A stretch of DNA of 64,000 nt from Roseovarius albus (lineage in GTDB: Bacteria > Pseudomonadota > Alphaproteobacteria > Rhodobacterales > Rhodobacteraceae). Position numbers and translations under genes: made by a program. This document shows positions 10,180-18,581 of this stretch, one piece after another. The notes below the pieces were generated by a model that did not search any database, was not told the DNA's origin, and saw only the letters and a list, made by a program, of their open reading frames with translations. The stretch is from NCBI RefSeq assembly GCF_900172335.1, contig NZ_FWFX01000010.1:62001-126000 (forward strand), read 5' to 3'. Numbering within the stretch: position 1 is the first letter of the stretch; every line of letters begins with the position of its first letter.

Positions 10180-10380
10180 AGTTCTTCTGCAATAAATAAA
10201 ATGACTCGTCAGATTGTGTCGTCTTGGCCCGCTTCAGAAATTTATTCGAAAAGCATAACGGGCTGATCGGTTTTAGTCGAGGCTGCGATCTTATAGGAGG
10301 GCAGACTATACAAGACTCGCTTGCCGGCGACAGAGCGTTGTTGTTGCGGTCAGACAAGATGACTATTGCGCACAAATCGA

Positions 10381-12714
10381 TCAGCTACCGTAATAGTCGC
10401 GGTATTTGCCTTTGTAGTAATTGTAACCGTCATAGGAATATTTTGCGGCGCGCGCCTCGTTGATCATTGTCATGACAAGGCCGGCAATCGGCGCATCCAC
10501 AGTGCGCATTTCCTTCAGGCCTGACAGCACCGCGCCACGTGGGGTCTTGTCCCAGCGGACCGCATAGACAACCGCATCCACCAGCTTTGATACGATCCGC
10601 GCATCAGTGACCATCAGCGCCGGCGGCGTGTCGAGGATGACCAGATCATAGGTCTTGCTCAGATCTGTAATGAGCTGCTCAAAGCGTCTTGAAGACAGCA
10701 CGTCGGCAGCGCTGATCGAACCCTGACGTTCCTTTGTATGGGTCATCAGCACATGAAGGCCCGAAGTTGGCTCTTCATAGATCGCGTCTTTGATCGGGGT
10801 TGTCCCGTCAATGACGGACAGCAATCCGGGGCGATCTTCGGTGTCCTTGATCATATGGGCCAGTGCTGGCAGACGTAGATCGCAATCAACAATGATCGCC
10901 GATTTGCCCATCTGGCGGCTGGTCATCGCCACCAGCATCGCGCTTGTGGTTTTGCCTTCATGCGGAACGCTGGATGTAAACATCACCACCTTGGGTGGGT
11001 TGTCTACGTTAGAGAAAAGAATGCTGGTCCTAAGGCTACGGACGGATTCCGCTAGCGAAGAATTCGGTTTGCCGCGCAGGTTTTCCAGAACGGCCTGACG
11101 TTTCATTCGCGTGCCAATCGACGGCAGGGTCCCCAGAACCGTTTCGCCGGAAATTTCCTCTAGCTGATCAGGAGAGCGGAAAGTGTTGTTCAGCATGTTC
11201 AGCAGGAAGACGATCCCGATACCAGCTACCCCGCCCAGGAACATAGTCAGCATCATGGTGCGGCGCTGCTGTTGAGATCGCGCATAAAGCGGAACCTCGG
11301 CAGGCGAGAGGATGCGGGCGTCCGCTGCTTGCAGATCTTTCTGCGCATTGGTTTCTTGCAACCGTGCGAGGAGGCTTTCGTAAAGCACCCGGCTGGCTTG
11401 GGCTTCGCGCTCATACTGGCGCAATGTCACCTCTTCCGCCGCTTGGCTAAAGGCATTCTGCTCCAGCTGGCGCACTTGGCCGACCAAGGTCGCTTCTCGT
11501 TCCTGTGAGGCGATCAGGTCGTTCTGGGCGGCAGCAACGATCTTGCCAGCCTCAACGAGGACCTGTTCGCGGATGTGTTTGCGCACTTCTTCGAGTTGCC
11601 GTTTGGCCAAGACCAAGGACGGGTTGTCCTGCGAGACAGAGGCGCTAAGCGCTATGACCTGCGCCGCAAGATCCGTTTCTTGTTGCCTGATTTCACCGAT
11701 CACCGGCGATGCCCGAAACTCTGAAACTGTGTCCAGAGCATCTGGATCATCCAATGCGTTCTTCAATCGGTTGTAATCTGCCTCAAGTCGTGTGGTTTCA
11801 CTTTGGGCTCGCACCAATGAAGCGTTGAGAGCCGCCAATTGCTGTTCGGTGATCTCAAGGCTTTGGCCCTGCTCCGCAGCCAGTTCTGAGCGGGTGGCTT
11901 CGACCTTGTTTTCTGCTTCCTCAACGCGGGTTCTCAACTCATCAACACGGACACTCAGCCAACTGGTCGCGGCCGTTGTGGCTTCAAGCTTGGCCTCGAG
12001 TTGGTCGACAATGTACTGGTTGGCAGTCGCATTGGCGACATCAGCGGCTGTATCCGGGTCGGTTGAGATAAAGGAAATACGAAGCACGCGAGAATCACCG
12101 ACGGGATTCAGCCACAAGCCATCTTTGACATTTTCCACAATCACCACGCGCAGGCGCTCTTCGCGTGCGATCCGATCTGCCTCGGTATACTCGACTGGCC
12201 CCTCTGGCGGGTCCATCAAACCAAGATCCCTCAAGATATCAGCAACCCCAGGGGGGAGCGAGACAAAGCTCTTGACGCGATCCAGGAGACTGGGTTCGTA
12301 TTCACGCAAAGCCGGGTTGAATTCAGGGTCCTGGTCCAGATCAAGCTGATCGACCACCCGTTCAATCAGGCTGGTCGACGACAAGATCAGCATCTGATCT
12401 TCCAGCTTACCCTTGTCGAACCGCTCTTCGCCCAGGATATCTTGTAGATCGACGATGTTGTTTTGTCGAATGTCAAACATCACGGTTGCGTCTGCCCGGT
12501 AGGTGGGAACAATCTGAGAGGTGGAAAGATAGCCAATCACATAGGCGATCAGCAGGCAGATCGCGATAATCCATTTTCCCGCCCAGAGCTTTGAAACAAG
12601 CCCGCGGATATCGATCGTGTCATCGACGTGTTCAGCAGGGTCTTGCTGGGGAGGGGTCATGTTCACCGGACGTGGTAAGATCAAAGGTTCAACTGAATTT
12701 GTCACTCTATACAC
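10381..12714 (-). CDS. Wzc/GumC-type polysaccharide co-polymerase with BY-kinase domain
   Basis: 777 residues. N-terminal Wzz domain with a first membrane segment at about residues 47-65, a long periplasmic coiled-coil region (about 230-460), and a second membrane segment (about 487-506). The cytoplasmic bacterial tyrosine kinase domain has Walker A SSVPHEGKTT (581-590), Walker A' IIVDCDLRLP (608-616) and Walker B LVILDTPP (691-698). The C-terminus is a tyrosine cluster (AKYSYDGYNYYKGKYRDYYGS region), the usual autophosphorylation tail. This protein controls chain length and export of Wzy-type polysaccharide with an outer-membrane Wza partner, which is not in the window. The start is GTG at 12714 (CAGG just upstream) or ATG at 12660; the choice does not affect the domains. 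Confidence 0.9.
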   Translation of the reverse strand: MYRVTNSVEPLILPRPVNMTPPQQDPAEHVDDTIDIRGLVSKLWAGKWIIAICLLIAYVIGYLSTSQIVPTYRADATVMFDIRQNNIVDLQDILGEERFDKGKLEDQMLILSSTSLIERVVDQLDLDQDPEFNPALREYEPSLLDRVKSFVSLPPGVADILRDLGLMDPPEGPVEYTEADRIAREERLRVVIVENVKDGLWLNPVGDSRVLRISFISTDPDTAADVANATANQYIVDQLEAKLEATTAATSWLSVRVDELRTRVEEAENKVEATRSELAAEQGQSLEITEQQLAALNASLVRAQSETTRLEADYNRLKNALDDPDALDTVSEFRASPVIGEIRQQETDLAAQVIALSASVSQDNPSLVLAKRQLEEVRKHIREQVLVEAGKIVAAAQNDLIASQEREATLVGQVRQLEQNAFSQAAEEVTLRQYEREAQASRVLYESLLARLQETNAQKDLQAADARILSPAEVPLYARSQQQRRTMMLTMFLGGVAGIGIVFLLNMLNNTFRSPDQLEEISGETVLGTLPSIGTRMKRQAVLENLRGKPNSSLAESVRSLRTSILFSNVDNPPKVVMFTSSVPHEGKTTSAMLVAMTSRQMGKSAIIVDCDLRLPALAHMIKDTEDRPGLLSVIDGTTPIKDAIYEEPTSGLHVLMTHTKERQGSISAADVLSSRRFEQLITDLSKTYDLVILDTPPALMVTDARIVSKLVDAVVYAVRWDKTPRGAVLSGLKEMRTVDAPIAGLVMTMINEARAAKYSYDGYNYYKGKYRDYYGS

Positions 12715-12961
12715 ACCTGATTTAGAAACAACTTTTGACGAAAATTAAAATTCGAATCTACACCTAATACTGCCGAGAATAGCAACTTTCTGGCAAACGA
12801 TTGTTTGTCAGGGGCGGCGTGATTGTACACTATATGCCTTCTCCGTACATCCACATCAAGATAGCAGCTTTTTGCTTGCCGGGGCAAGAAATCATATACA
12901 TGTTATAATGATACGCGGACAGTGTGTTATAAAAATGTCCGAGTTTTGTTAATCAAGTCTG
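12715..12961. promoter_or_regulatory. Divergent promoter region of wzc-like and VanZ-like genes
   Basis: This 247-base AT-rich gap separates divergently transcribed genes. On the plus strand TATAAT stands at 12904-12909, a consensus -10, but no -35 at normal spacing is evident. Two inverted repeats stand out: CAAAC-N4-GTTTG at 12794-12807 and CTTGCC-N2-GGCAAG at 12875-12888. They could bind a regulator of exopolysaccharide synthesis. This is pattern reading only. Confidence 0.4.
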
Positions 12962-13357
12962 GTGCACAAGAAGGTGCTGATTGTGGGGATTGAAACGATA
13001 GAGCGGATTGTCCGCATCGCGGCGATTGTGGTGTTTCTGGCACTGGCCTGGCTGTGTCTGGGTGGGGAAACTCTGTTGGTCGCCCCAACGCCGATTTCAG
13101 GCTTCCTGGCCCATATGCTGATGTTCTTCTTTCTCGGCGCTGCCAGTTGCTTGGGCTGGGTTGAGACAGCCCCTCGCATGGTCGTTGTGGTGCTTATCTT
13201 GGCGGTGGCGTTCGAATTAGTTCAGGTGGTTCTGCCGGGGCGGAGCTTTTCCCTGCTCGACTTAGCCGGAAATCTGATCGGAGTGGCGCTGGCTTGGGTC
13301 TTTTATAAGGTCATGCTGAAATTCAAGCGAACTATTCGGGTACAGGTTCGGCGATAG
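12962..13357 (+). CDS. VanZ-like small membrane protein
   Basis: 131 residues with about four hydrophobic segments. The C-terminal half carries the VanZ-family signature: E-x2-Q, then PGR, then D, N and G in FELVQVVLPGR / LLDLAGNLIG. The VanZ family is named from teicoplanin resistance, but proteins of this type are common in exopolysaccharide gene clusters with no resistance role known. The start is GTG at 12962; no strong Shine-Dalgarno is visible. The last 26 bases overlap the convergent Wzy-like gene. Inference: an accessory factor of polysaccharide assembly. Confidence 0.68.
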   Translation: MHKKVLIVGIETIERIVRIAAIVVFLALAWLCLGGETLLVAPTPISGFLAHMLMFFFLGAASCLGWVETAPRMVVVVLILAVAFELVQVVLPGRSFSLLDLAGNLIGVALAWVFYKVMLKFKRTIRVQVRR

Positions 13358-14753
13358 CATTTACGGATGCCGGTGACGATGGTTCTTGTGCGGTCTTACT
13401 GATGCGCGCGCTTCGTGTCGAAAAACTATGCGTCCAACCCAGTGCTAGAATGACAGCGAACAACGCCGCAATGGCGGGCATTTGCAAGCTAAAATCAAAC
13501 AGGGAATGGGTGGCCGCCGTCGCAATGGCGGCCAAGGCAAAGCACGGGAACGCACGGTTGCGATTGCGGGTCACGGTCGCACGATAGATACGGATGACGA
13601 TGAGTAAAAGCGCGAGATAAAAGGCGGCAGCAGCGGGAATGCCAAATTCAAAAATGTTCTCAAGATAAGAGTTGTGCGCTCTGACCCACTCACCAATCGC
13701 GGCCTCGGCGGGCACATATTGGCGAAAGACATCGTGAAACGCCCCCATCCCGTGACCCAATAGAGGGCGATCCACGATTGCATTCACCACTTCGGGATAG
13801 ATCAGGAACCGCCCGTTTTCGGCTTCGGTTGCCAAGATCCTACTGGTCATGCTGGTTGCACTTGTCAGGATAACGAACCCGACCACTGCGCCGACAGCCA
13901 TTAAAAGCCAAGGATTCCAGCGTTGCCCTTTGCCTTTCCATGTCGCCACAAACACCACCAACCCAATTAGGGCAGCGATTCCACCTGCGCGGGATTGGGT
14001 CAGGGACAGCGCCCCCATACAAAGCAAGGCGCCAAGAGCGTATATCCAAGCGCCCCCAAAGAACCGCTCCAAGAGGTCCCGCACAAGGCTCTGCCAATGG
14101 TTGTCGTTGGCAGGAGTGTCATTGATGACATGCAGATAGGCAGCAATATTTGCCAAAATGCCGAAGGCTGCAAAAGTTGCATAGCTGTTGCGGTTGACAA
14201 ACGTCGAGGTCACGACGCGGCTGTGCTCACCCTCTCCCAGAATTGGGTTATGCCCAGTCGCCAAGGCATAAAGCCCATAAATGGCAAAGAGAGTTGAGGC
14301 AAGCGCGATGCTTTTGAGCATCATTTCAGCGCGGGCCGTGGAAATAGAGGCGCGCAGCGCGACCCAGAAGATCATCGCATAGCACAGATACCGCATGACG
14401 ATTAGATGCCCCTGCCCCGGATCCGCCGAGATGCGACCGGGCACATCGCCCAAGGCCGTCCAGACCGGATGGATGAAGGACGCCGGCATACCGGGAACAA
14501 GCTGGACTGCACCCCACGCGACCGCACCCAGATAGAGCGTTGCAGGCAGCCATAGCCCCTTTGTTTGCTTGGGGGTACGTTGCGCGCAGTCAATCAGCAA
14601 CTGGAGGCTAAAAATAATCACAACTGCGAGCGATAGCAGAGACCATGAGACGGGCCGGTTTGCCCCCAGTGGCACGGCGGCCAATAAGACGCATCCCATC
14701 AACGCCCATAGAAGAGACCATTGCAGACGGGGGAATCGTTCTTTCGTTTTCAT
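13332..14753 (-). CDS. O-antigen ligase-family membrane protein
   Basis: 473 residues, about 12 hydrophobic segments. The family core is clear: RPLLGHGMGAFHDVFRQYVP (about residues 336-355) followed by VRAHNSYLENIFEFGI, the Wzy_C/O-antigen ligase hallmark with the conserved H-N-x-y-L-E. A SRAGG motif after SLTQ around residue 252 is also typical. It probably polymerises or ligates undecaprenol-linked glycan in the periplasm. It overlaps the convergent VanZ-like gene by 26 bases and is divergent to the TPR gene. It is a better family match than the polymerase-like gene at 8021. Confidence 0.85.
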   Translation of the reverse strand: MKTKERFPRLQWSLLWALMGCVLLAAVPLGANRPVSWSLLSLAVVIIFSLQLLIDCAQRTPKQTKGLWLPATLYLGAVAWGAVQLVPGMPASFIHPVWTALGDVPGRISADPGQGHLIVMRYLCYAMIFWVALRASISTARAEMMLKSIALASTLFAIYGLYALATGHNPILGEGEHSRVVTSTFVNRNSYATFAAFGILANIAAYLHVINDTPANDNHWQSLVRDLLERFFGGAWIYALGALLCMGALSLTQSRAGGIAALIGLVVFVATWKGKGQRWNPWLLMAVGAVVGFVILTSATSMTSRILATEAENGRFLIYPEVVNAIVDRPLLGHGMGAFHDVFRQYVPAEAAIGEWVRAHNSYLENIFEFGIPAAAAFYLALLLIVIRIYRATVTRNRNRAFPCFALAAIATAATHSLFDFSLQMPAIAALFAVILALGWTHSFSTRSARISKTAQEPSSPASVNAIAEPVPE

Positions 14754-14952
14754 AGCACTACAGTTCCACAGGTTTACCTAATTACCGCTCACTAATTGCT
14801 GCCAACAGTCCCGACGATGCACTGCGACGTTGAGCGTTGTAACAAGGACACACCTGTATCGTGTTGTCACAGATTCCGGCGTATTGGTCCAGACAGATAG
14901 ACAGATGCCGGGGCGAGGCCTACACTATGACCCACGCGTTTGTTTGCCGGGT

Positions 14953-15618
14953 ATGCCTATGGGAAAGATTTTATGTCGTTGTTTGTGCGCTGTAGTGTTG
15001 ATCGGCGCGGTCGTGAACTTCGCGGCTGTGTTCAAAACCAGCCCGGCGTTTAACAGCGAAGTCCGGGCGGAAAGTGTGTTTGGTGGTTGGCGGGTGCCCA
15101 ATGCTGCGGCGCATTACGACCGATCAGAATATATGCTCGAACTTGGCTACACCTATCTCTTTGAGATTGGGACGACCTATGATCCGGTCACCGGAGAACC
15201 CGGGATCATCAGTATCGAGGAACTGGATGCACGCGCTCACAAAGCACAAGATCTGATCAAGCAGTCTTTGCGATTAGATCCGGCCAATGCTTCGGGTTGG
15301 GTCTATCTGGCGCAGGCCCAAGGGCGTATCAGCGAAATCGAGGCCATGCGTAATAGTCTTGAACGGTCATGGGAGCTTGCACCAAATAACGTGCAGCTTG
15401 CTCCGTTGCGATTGCAGCTCGTGATGCAGATCTATCAGACCAGCATGCATGCGCCCGAGCAGGTGGTGGCCCTATCCGATCAGGAGATAGCATCGGCGCG
15501 TCAGGATGTCTTGATCCTAAGGGAGCAATCGCCACGCTATCTTGAAAGCTTGATACCTGAATCTGATCCTGTTCGTGCCTTGCTGGATGACCTTGGACAT
15601 GCGAACTCAAGCAGTTAA
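14953..15618 (+). CDS. Membrane-anchored TPR-like protein of the polysaccharide cluster
   Basis: About 221 residues from the ATG at 14953 (a second ATG at 14959; the frame also opens upstream at a TTG at 14830, judged less likely). A single hydrophobic segment (ILCRCLCAVVLIGAVVNFAA) acts as an uncleaved anchor or signal. The rest is helical with TPR-like spacing: SLRLDPANASGWVYLAQAQG, then SLERSWELAPNNVQLAPLRL. Comparable small TPR proteins accompany Wzy genes in exopolysaccharide loci and are thought to scaffold periplasmic assembly proteins. It is divergent from the O-antigen ligase-like gene by a short gap, so the two may share a control region. Confidence 0.6.
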   Translation: MPMGKILCRCLCAVVLIGAVVNFAAVFKTSPAFNSEVRAESVFGGWRVPNAAAHYDRSEYMLELGYTYLFEIGTTYDPVTGEPGIISIEELDARAHKAQDLIKQSLRLDPANASGWVYLAQAQGRISEIEAMRNSLERSWELAPNNVQLAPLRLQLVMQIYQTSMHAPEQVVALSDQEIASARQDVLILREQSPRYLESLIPESDPVRALLDDLGHANSSS

Positions 15619-15692
15619 GCAGTACGCGCCGGATCCTGCGGGGATATCGACGTTGGACAAAACTTTGGGGTTTTGAAGAAGCGCAGGTCGCT

Positions 15693-15983
15693 TCAGCTGG
15701 GGCTCACATCATCCTTACAGCCGTGGTAATTCTTGTTGCGATACTTCTTTTTGTACTTCGCATTCACCAGATGTTTTTTCATCGTGTAGTAATACGGATG
15801 GTACTTGCCGTGCGACGACATCCAGCCTTCCAGTTCACCAATGACTCTATCCCAGTGAGCGGAATCATAAGAGTTGTATGATTTGCAATTGTAACACCCG
15901 ACAGTGTCCGCATAAGCTGTTGAAATGAATGACGCAGAACAGGCGAAGCTGGCTGCTAAAGCAAGTATCTTTAAGTTAGTCAT
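15693..15983 (-). CDS. Small exported Tyr/Lys-rich protein with CxxC
   Basis: 96 residues from the ATG at 15983, chosen because GGGGA lies six bases upstream and the next residues form a signal peptide (MTNLKILALAASFACSASFI, cleaved after TAYA). The mature protein of about 70 residues begins DTVGCYNCKSYNSYDS, is unusually rich in tyrosine, lysine and histidine (KYHPYYYTMKKH; KYKKKYRNKNYHGC) and has three cysteines. I do not recognise the family. It may be a periplasmic or extracellular basic protein binding an acidic polysaccharide, which is inference from charge and context only. It is convergent to the TPR gene. Confidence 0.6.
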   Translation of the reverse strand: MTNLKILALAASFACSASFISTAYADTVGCYNCKSYNSYDSAHWDRVIGELEGWMSSHGKYHPYYYTMKKHLVNAKYKKKYRNKNYHGCKDDVSPS

Positions 15984-16022
15984 GAGCAATCCCCACAATA
16001 CACAACACAATAACCGGTACAA

Positions 16023-16366
16023 AATACCCGATATATTTTCAAAAGTCCATCAGCATGGCAAATTCAAGTTTCACCCAAGATGCCAATGCAATTCACTGCA
16101 AGATCTGCCCCTTGTGTCGCGGGGAAAACTGCGCGACTTCCATGCTAAAGGCCACGACCAGAAGGGCAGCAGCGACCCATCGGGCATATGTGGAAAAACG
16201 GCGACACAGCCGAGCGTGGCCAGTGCGAAGATGCCTAAAGCTGCCACAATGCCCGTCTCGCGTTGCATGTCGATTCCAAAGGGTAAGGATCCAGAAACCC
16301 ATGGCATGATCCCCAGCTCGCGCAGCGAAAGCCTCAAGCACAACAGCAGGTTTCACGCTTTGGCTC
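16023..16366 (-). pseudogene. Possible frameshifted VanZ-like remnant after the UXS gene
   Basis: This 344-base stretch has no complete recognisable gene, but two reverse-strand frames each look partly coding. One (a TTG at 16374 overlapping the UXS stop codon, ending at 16093) contains GDHAMGFWILTLW and VVAFSMEVAQFSPRH, which echo the VanZ-family D/H and E-x2-Q...R elements. The other (16343-16071) contains a hydrophobic GIVAALGIFALATLGCVAVF. Read together they suggest a small membrane protein gene broken by frameshifts. The alternative is a genuine 93-residue unknown protein or chance. Low confidence. Confidence 0.25.
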
Positions 16367-17344
16367 TCACGCAAAACCTTCTTTCACGAGGCCTTCAAAA
16401 TAGGCAATCGTTGGAACCAGCCCCTCGCGCAGAGGGATTTTGGGTTCCCAAGCGAGGTGTTCTTTGGCCAGTGTAATATCTGGCTGGCGTTGCTTGGGGT
16501 CATCTTGCGGCAGCGGCTTGTGAACGATCTTGGACTTAGTGCCAGTCAGGTCGATCACTGCCTGTGCCAGCTCCAGCATAGAAAACTCGCCCGGATTGCC
16601 AGTATTGATCGGGCCGGTTACATCATCAGGCGTGTCCATCAGGCGGATGAAGGCATCTATCAGATCATCGCAATAGCAGAATGAGCGGGTCTGCTGACCA
16701 TCGCCGAATATGGTGATGTCCTCGTTCTTGAGAGCCTGCATGATAAAGTTTGACACCACACGCCCGTCATGGGGGTGCATGCGCGGACCATAGGTGTTGA
16801 AGATCCGGGCAACCTTGATGCGCAAATTGTGTTGACGGTGATAATCGAAAAACAGGGTTTCGGCACAACGCTTGCCCTCGTCATAGCAAGAACGAACGCC
16901 AATTGGGTTCACATTGCCCCAGTAGGTTTCGGGTTGGGGGTGGATGTCCGGGTCGCCGTAAACCTCTGATGTAGACGCTTGCATGATCTTGGCGTCCAGA
17001 CGTTTGGCCAGGCCCAGCATGTTAATCGCGCCATGAACTGAAGTCTTGGTCGTCTGCACTGGATCGTGCTGGTAATGAATCGGTGATGCTGGGCAAGCGA
17101 GATTGTAGATCTCATCAACTTCCACATACAGCGGGAATGTCACATCGTGGCGCATCAGCTCGAAATTAGGCGCGCTCAAGAGATGGCGGACATTACTGCG
17201 ACGCCCGGTAAAATAGTTGTCAATGCACAGGACTTCATGACCAGCCTCGACCAGACGATCACACAGATGACTGCCGAGAAAACCCGCCCCTCCGGTGACT
17301 AGAATGCGCTTGGATGTAGGGTTAATGATGCGGGTGTCACTCAT
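16367..17344 (-). CDS. UDP-glucuronate decarboxylase (UDP-xylose synthase)
   Basis: 325 residues, a short-chain epimerase/dehydratase fold. NAD-binding TGGAGFLG is at residues 17-24; the catalytic pair is Y154 and K158 in [11 protein letters not shown], with the TSEVYGDP segment (about 125-132) giving the catalytic Ser/Thr. The motifs [20 protein letters not shown] and [20 protein letters not shown] are those of UXS enzymes rather than of GalE or RmlB. It converts UDP-glucuronate to UDP-xylose with loss of CO2 in the cytoplasm, supplying a pentose donor for the polysaccharide. The start ATG at 17344 follows an AT-rich intergenic region that is also upstream of the sugar transferase gene. Confidence 0.92.
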   Translation of the reverse strand: MSDTRIINPTSKRILVTGGAGFLGSHLCDRLVEAGHEVLCIDNYFTGRRSNVRHLLSAPNFELMRHDVTFPLYVEVDEIYNLACPASPIHYQHDPVQTTKTSVHGAINMLGLAKRLDAKIMQASTSEVYGDPDIHPQPETYWGNVNPIGVRSCYDEGKRCAETLFFDYHRQHNLRIKVARIFNTYGPRMHPHDGRVVSNFIMQALKNEDITIFGDGQQTRSFCYCDDLIDAFIRLMDTPDDVTGPINTGNPGEFSMLELAQAVIDLTGTKSKIVHKPLPQDDPKQRQPDITLAKEHLAWEPKIPLREGLVPTIAYFEGLVKEGFA

Positions 17345-17661
17345 GAATTGTAATCCTGAAATTGCTTGCTTCCAGCCTTAGCATAGTTTCCCGTTCGGTC
17401 ACGTCAAAATTCACCTGAACCCCGAGGGACCGATTCGATAAGTGAACGGATGAGTCTGAATATGAGTATAGAAAACAAGGGCGTTGAGTGCCCTTGGGTA
17501 ATGCTCAAAATTGAGCAAACACTTTATGGATGTATCATTCCACGTTGCGTTGATTGACAAGCCCAAGTGCAGGCTCGAAACAGAGAATTTCCTTCCTTTG
17601 CAATCATTAATACTGTATTAAATTCACACCAATTACACACACGTGTGAAAATTTATTTATT
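17345..17661. promoter_or_regulatory. AT-rich divergent control region with inverted repeats
   Basis: About 317 bases between the divergent UXS and initiating sugar transferase genes. Visible structure: hairpin CAAGGGC-N7-GCCCTTG (17476-17496), palindrome GCTCAAAATTGAGC (17503-17516), and close to the sugar transferase an inverted repeat TTCACAC-N13-GTGTGAA (17623-17649) enclosing the 10-bp palindrome CACACGTGTG (17638-17647). The last pair looks like a repressor or activator site at the head of the glycosyltransferase operon. No clear -35/-10 pair can be fixed by eye. Confidence 0.45.
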
Positions 17662-18387
17662 GTGGTTAACGTTGTGGGGGGTATTATATTGCTCGATCTA
17701 TTTTCTTCGGATCGTTATCGTGAATTTTCTGTCGGTAGCGACGCGGTTTGCCCAGATTATTATGACTGGGAAGTACTGCTAAATAAAAAAGAATACAAAA
17801 CGTTCAGGTTCAGAGCGTTTAAATTTGTTGTGGATAAAGGCTTGGCGCTTTTGGTTATGCCTTTCATTGCGTGCTTAGCGATCCTTTTCTTTTTCATAAA
17901 TCCAATGGTCAATCCGGGTCCGGTGTTTTTCAAACAAAAACGTATGGGCAAGGACGGCAAACCATTCATCATGTGGAAGTTCCGCACGATGGTTCCGTCA
18001 GACTGTGAGTCGCGGGATCCAAATGCGCCGGTTGAGACATGCCGAATCAAGCCCTTCGGGATGGCCCTGCGAAAGTCGCGCGTGGATGAATTGCCAAATT
18101 TCATCAGTGTGCTTTTGGGCCAGATGAGCTTGGTTGGGCCACGCCCTGATGCCTTTAACCATGCGGACAGTTTTTCCAGCAAGGTGCTCGGATATCAGGA
18201 GCGTCATCGGGTGTTGCCCGGGATCACCGGCCTCGCGCAGGTCGAGATGGGTTACGCAGAAGGAGAGCTCGAAACCGCTCTTAAGGCAAAGTACGATAAT
18301 ATCTACGTTGCGCGCTGCTGCGGTCGGATGGATCTTTATATTATCTTCCGGACGTTCGGCGTTGTTTTGCGCGGCTTGGGAAAATAA
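17662..18387 (+). CDS. Initiating sugar-phosphate transferase (bacterial sugar transferase family)
   Basis: 241 residues. A single N-terminal hydrophobic hairpin (LALLVMPFIACLAILFFFIN) is followed by the catalytic domain with PVFFKQKRMG, MWKFRTM, the DELPNFISVLLGQMSLVGPRP stretch, and LPGITGLAQV. This is the short PssA/WbaP-C type that moves sugar-1-phosphate from a nucleotide sugar to undecaprenyl phosphate at the cytoplasmic face, the first committed step of repeat-unit synthesis. The GTG at 17662 is one possible start; a TTG at 17692 with GGGGGG seven bases upstream is a good alternative. It heads the forward glycosyltransferase run. Confidence 0.88.
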   Translation: MVNVVGGIILLDLFSSDRYREFSVGSDAVCPDYYDWEVLLNKKEYKTFRFRAFKFVVDKGLALLVMPFIACLAILFFFINPMVNPGPVFFKQKRMGKDGKPFIMWKFRTMVPSDCESRDPNAPVETCRIKPFGMALRKSRVDELPNFISVLLGQMSLVGPRPDAFNHADSFSSKVLGYQERHRVLPGITGLAQVEMGYAEGELETALKAKYDNIYVARCCGRMDLYIIFRTFGVVLRGLGK

Positions 18388-18581
18388 ATCAGGAAATCCA
18401 TAATTTTCCGGTGTGTTTAGTGTGAGATTCTGATCAAACTTGGAATCTCTAGAAGTTATTTTGAGATCGGGAATGTCATTATGGAAGGTTGGAACGCAGT
18501 TCTAAAATTTTCCGACGTGTCGGCGTCAACTTTAAGACCGTCCGTAAAGGAAGTTAGTAATTCCGAGGATCCCGACTTTTG

